From Kiritimatiellia bacterium (GTDB lineage Bacteria; Verrucomicrobiota; Kiritimatiellia; RFP12; UBA1067), in NCBI GenBank assembly GCA_017521065.1, contig JAFXEA010000030.1:1-5797 (forward strand): DNA of 5,797 nucleotides. Reading direction: 5' to 3'. The translations under genes were made by a program, and so were the position numbers. How positions within the stretch are numbered: position 1 is the stretch's first letter; the number at the start of each line of letters is the position of its first letter. Positions 4,505 through 5,797 of this stretch are shown here, piece after piece. The notes under the pieces are model-generated. The model did no database searches. It was not told the origin of the DNA and was given only the letters and a program-made list of their open reading frames with translations.

Positions 4505-5797
4505 TTGCCCTCCTCCTCAACGGATTCGAACAGACATTCAATTGAGAACTTGTGAGTATTGCGGCTCTTCGACGGCCCCGTCAAAGTGACCTCTGCGAAA
4601 AGCTTTTCCGTCTCCACCTCTTTATCTTCACCTTCACCGGATTCCGACAGGATTATCTCTGCCTCAGTCAGCGTATTCTTGAAATCATACACCACGGTCG
4701 GCTGATCGGCCTCACCGCTTATGGAAAGCTTTTCGCCGCGGCGGTAGTTGAAGCTTGTGAGAGTAACACCCTCAGGCATACGGTCAGAAACCGCCTTGAG
4801 CATCTCAAGCGTTCCACGGGCGTGATCGGAATACTGCTGGACAAGCTTCACCTTGTCGCGCATCTCCTTGACTTCTTTGTAAGCCTTTGAATGACGCTTG
4901 CAGATCGTCTTCTGGTGTTCCACAAGCTGGTCATACACGATAGGTCCGCCGAAGAGCGTTCCCATCACAACCACCCAGCCTGCCGCCGCGACAGCAAGGA
5001 ACGTAGTCAACTTTTTACTGAACCGCGACTCTTCGCGCAGCTCCGACCAGTCCGCCGGCGTAACGTCAAGGGACGCGCCCTCCAAAGTCCTTCGGGCAAC
5101 GCCATCGACACCCCAGTTTGCATCGATCTCCTCCACACGCTCGACGCGCACCGGAGCGAATGCCTTCAGCCGCTCGACAACCGCCTGCGAAACTTCGCGC
5201 TTGGAGAAAACGACAATCTCGCCGGTTTCCGCACTCATTCCGGCCTGCAGAAGGGATAGCGTCATCTCGCGGCCAAGTTCGGCAGGATCCGAAATCGCGC
5301 CGAGCCCGCGAAGAAGTGATGGTGAATTTTCGTCAAGAACTACAACATCCCATCCACCGTCCAGATCCATCAGGATGACACGGCGTGATGAATCTGCGGC
5401 GGCTTGAGGACAAGCCGCCCTACCATCAATGGCGACGATCCTAGGCCAAAGAGTGCGCAGCCAGCCAAGCGCAGTAATGTCCGTACGAAGTACGCGGACC
5501 TTTGCCTCATCAAGCGCATCGCCGATATCGGCGGCGCCGGACTCCGGCAGGGCGGCAAACATCGTCACGAGCTCGCTATCAGTTTCGGCAACCGTCTCAA
5601 TCCCAGCGACAGGCGTTTCATCAGGGAAAGGCGAAACCTTGCCAAGCTCCTCACCTGCCGTTTCCAAAAGGCTGTCGCGCTCATCAATAGGAGTGCGTGA
5701 AACCTTCACCAGCAGACTCGAAAGCGGCATGGAAAGCACAACTTCGTTCGCTCCGAACCGCTTTGAGGCATCCTTCAGAGCCTCCACCGTCGCCGCA
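4501..5797 (-). CDS. gspL: GspL-like (PilM-PilN-like) platform protein, 5' end outside window
   Basis: The frame is open to the right edge of the window, so the N-terminus is missing. A GTG at 5785-5787 could be read as a start, but codons for Ala-Ala-Thr precede it in frame, and an actin-like domain normally needs about 25-40 more residues carrying its first phosphate-binding loop, so this GTG is probably internal. Numbering from that GTG, residues 1-250 resemble the cytoplasmic actin/PilM-like domain of GspL. VILMDLDGGWDVVVLD at 137-152 looks like the second phosphate-binding hairpin. A transmembrane helix lies at about 262-283, then a charged coiled-coil linker (about 288-330), and a periplasmic PilN/GspL domain with the typical RMPEGVTLTSF and SISGEADQPTVVYDF segments (about 336-370). 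In known systems GspL recruits the GspE ATPase from the cytoplasm and pairs with GspM in the periplasm. One protein with both halves is normal for GspL and equals PilM plus PilN. It overlaps the next gene by 4 bp. Confidence 0.85.
   Translation of the reverse strand, partial: AATVEALKDASKRFGANEVVLSMPLSSLLVKVSRTPIDERDSLLETAGEELGKVSPFPDETPVAGIETVAETDSELVTMFAALPESGAADIGDALDEAKVRVLRTDITALGWLRTLWPRIVAIDGRAACPQAAADSSRRVILMDLDGGWDVVVLDENSPSLLRGLGAISDPAELGREMTLSLLQAGMSAETGEIVVFSKREVSQAVVERLKAFAPVRVERVEEIDANWGVDGVARRTLEGASLDVTPADWSELREESRFSKKLTTFLAVAAAGWVVVMGTLFGGPIVYDQLVEHQKTICKRHSKAYKEVKEMRDKVKLVQQYSDHARGTLEMLKAVSDRMPEGVTLTSFNYRRGEKLSISGEADQPTVVYDFKNTLTEAEIILSESGEGEDKEVETEKLFAEVTLTGPSKSRNTHKFSIECLFESVEEEGK
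4510..4514 (-). promoter_or_regulatory. Shine-Dalgarno of gspM
   Basis: On the minus strand GGAGG lies 5 nt before the gspM ATG, inside the last codons of gspL (a GAGGAGGAGGG run). It supports the ATG in the overlap as the true start. Confidence 0.8.

Noticed and set aside
5785..5787. GTG as the true start of gspL
   Set aside because: The frame remains open to the window edge, and the actin-like domain would lack its N-terminal strand and phosphate-1 loop.

Overview
The window carries the 3' part of a leftward (minus-strand) operon for an envelope-spanning secretion or pseudopilus assembly machine, followed by almost 1 kb of apparently non-coding, repeat-rich DNA. In transcription order the genes are a GspL-type inner-membrane platform protein (4501-5797, cut by the window edge), a GspM/PilO-type single-pass protein (3947-4504), and a large GspD-type secretin (971-3904). 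gspL and gspM overlap by 4 bp. gspM and gspD are separated by 42 bp that are filled by a 7-bp tandem repeat.

The three proteins form one functional set. GspL (cytoplasmic actin-like domain, one TM, periplasmic PilN-like domain) and GspM (short cytoplasmic tail, one TM, coiled coil, periplasmic ferredoxin-like domain) would form the inner-membrane platform that connects a cytoplasmic ATPase to the periplasm. The secretin would form the outer-membrane gate. The secretin has N0-N1-N2-N3 modules and no visible AMIN domain, which favours a type II secretion (GspD) identity over type IV pilus PilQ. No GspC/PilP-like gene lies between gspM and gspD, and none follows gspD in the window. Compared with classical secretins, this one has low-complexity inserts in N2 and N3 and about 180 extra residues at the C-terminus, rich in Lys and Glu and probably helical.

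Positions 1-970 hold no credible gene. Roughly 31-570 shows a strongly decayed periodicity of about 26 bp, clearest as a 24-bp pair spaced 53 bp apart and a 104-105-bp tandem duplication. Positions 628-707 hold four tandem 20-bp units that decay progressively along the array. A hairpin at 617-637 uses the edge of that array and reads as a plausible intrinsic terminator for the leftward operon. Positions 776-885 contain a bulged inverted repeat and a pair of short palindromes.

Organism: a didermic bacterium with moderate GC in the genes and a visibly more AT-rich flank. The L-M-D order, the long GspD with a coiled-coil tail, and the heptamer-filled intergenic gap remind me of the PVC group (Verrucomicrobiota, Kiritimatiellota, Lentisphaerota). 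That is an impression from gene style, not a proven assignment. The coding genes belong to known families. The less explained material is the repeat DNA and the secretin's extra regions.
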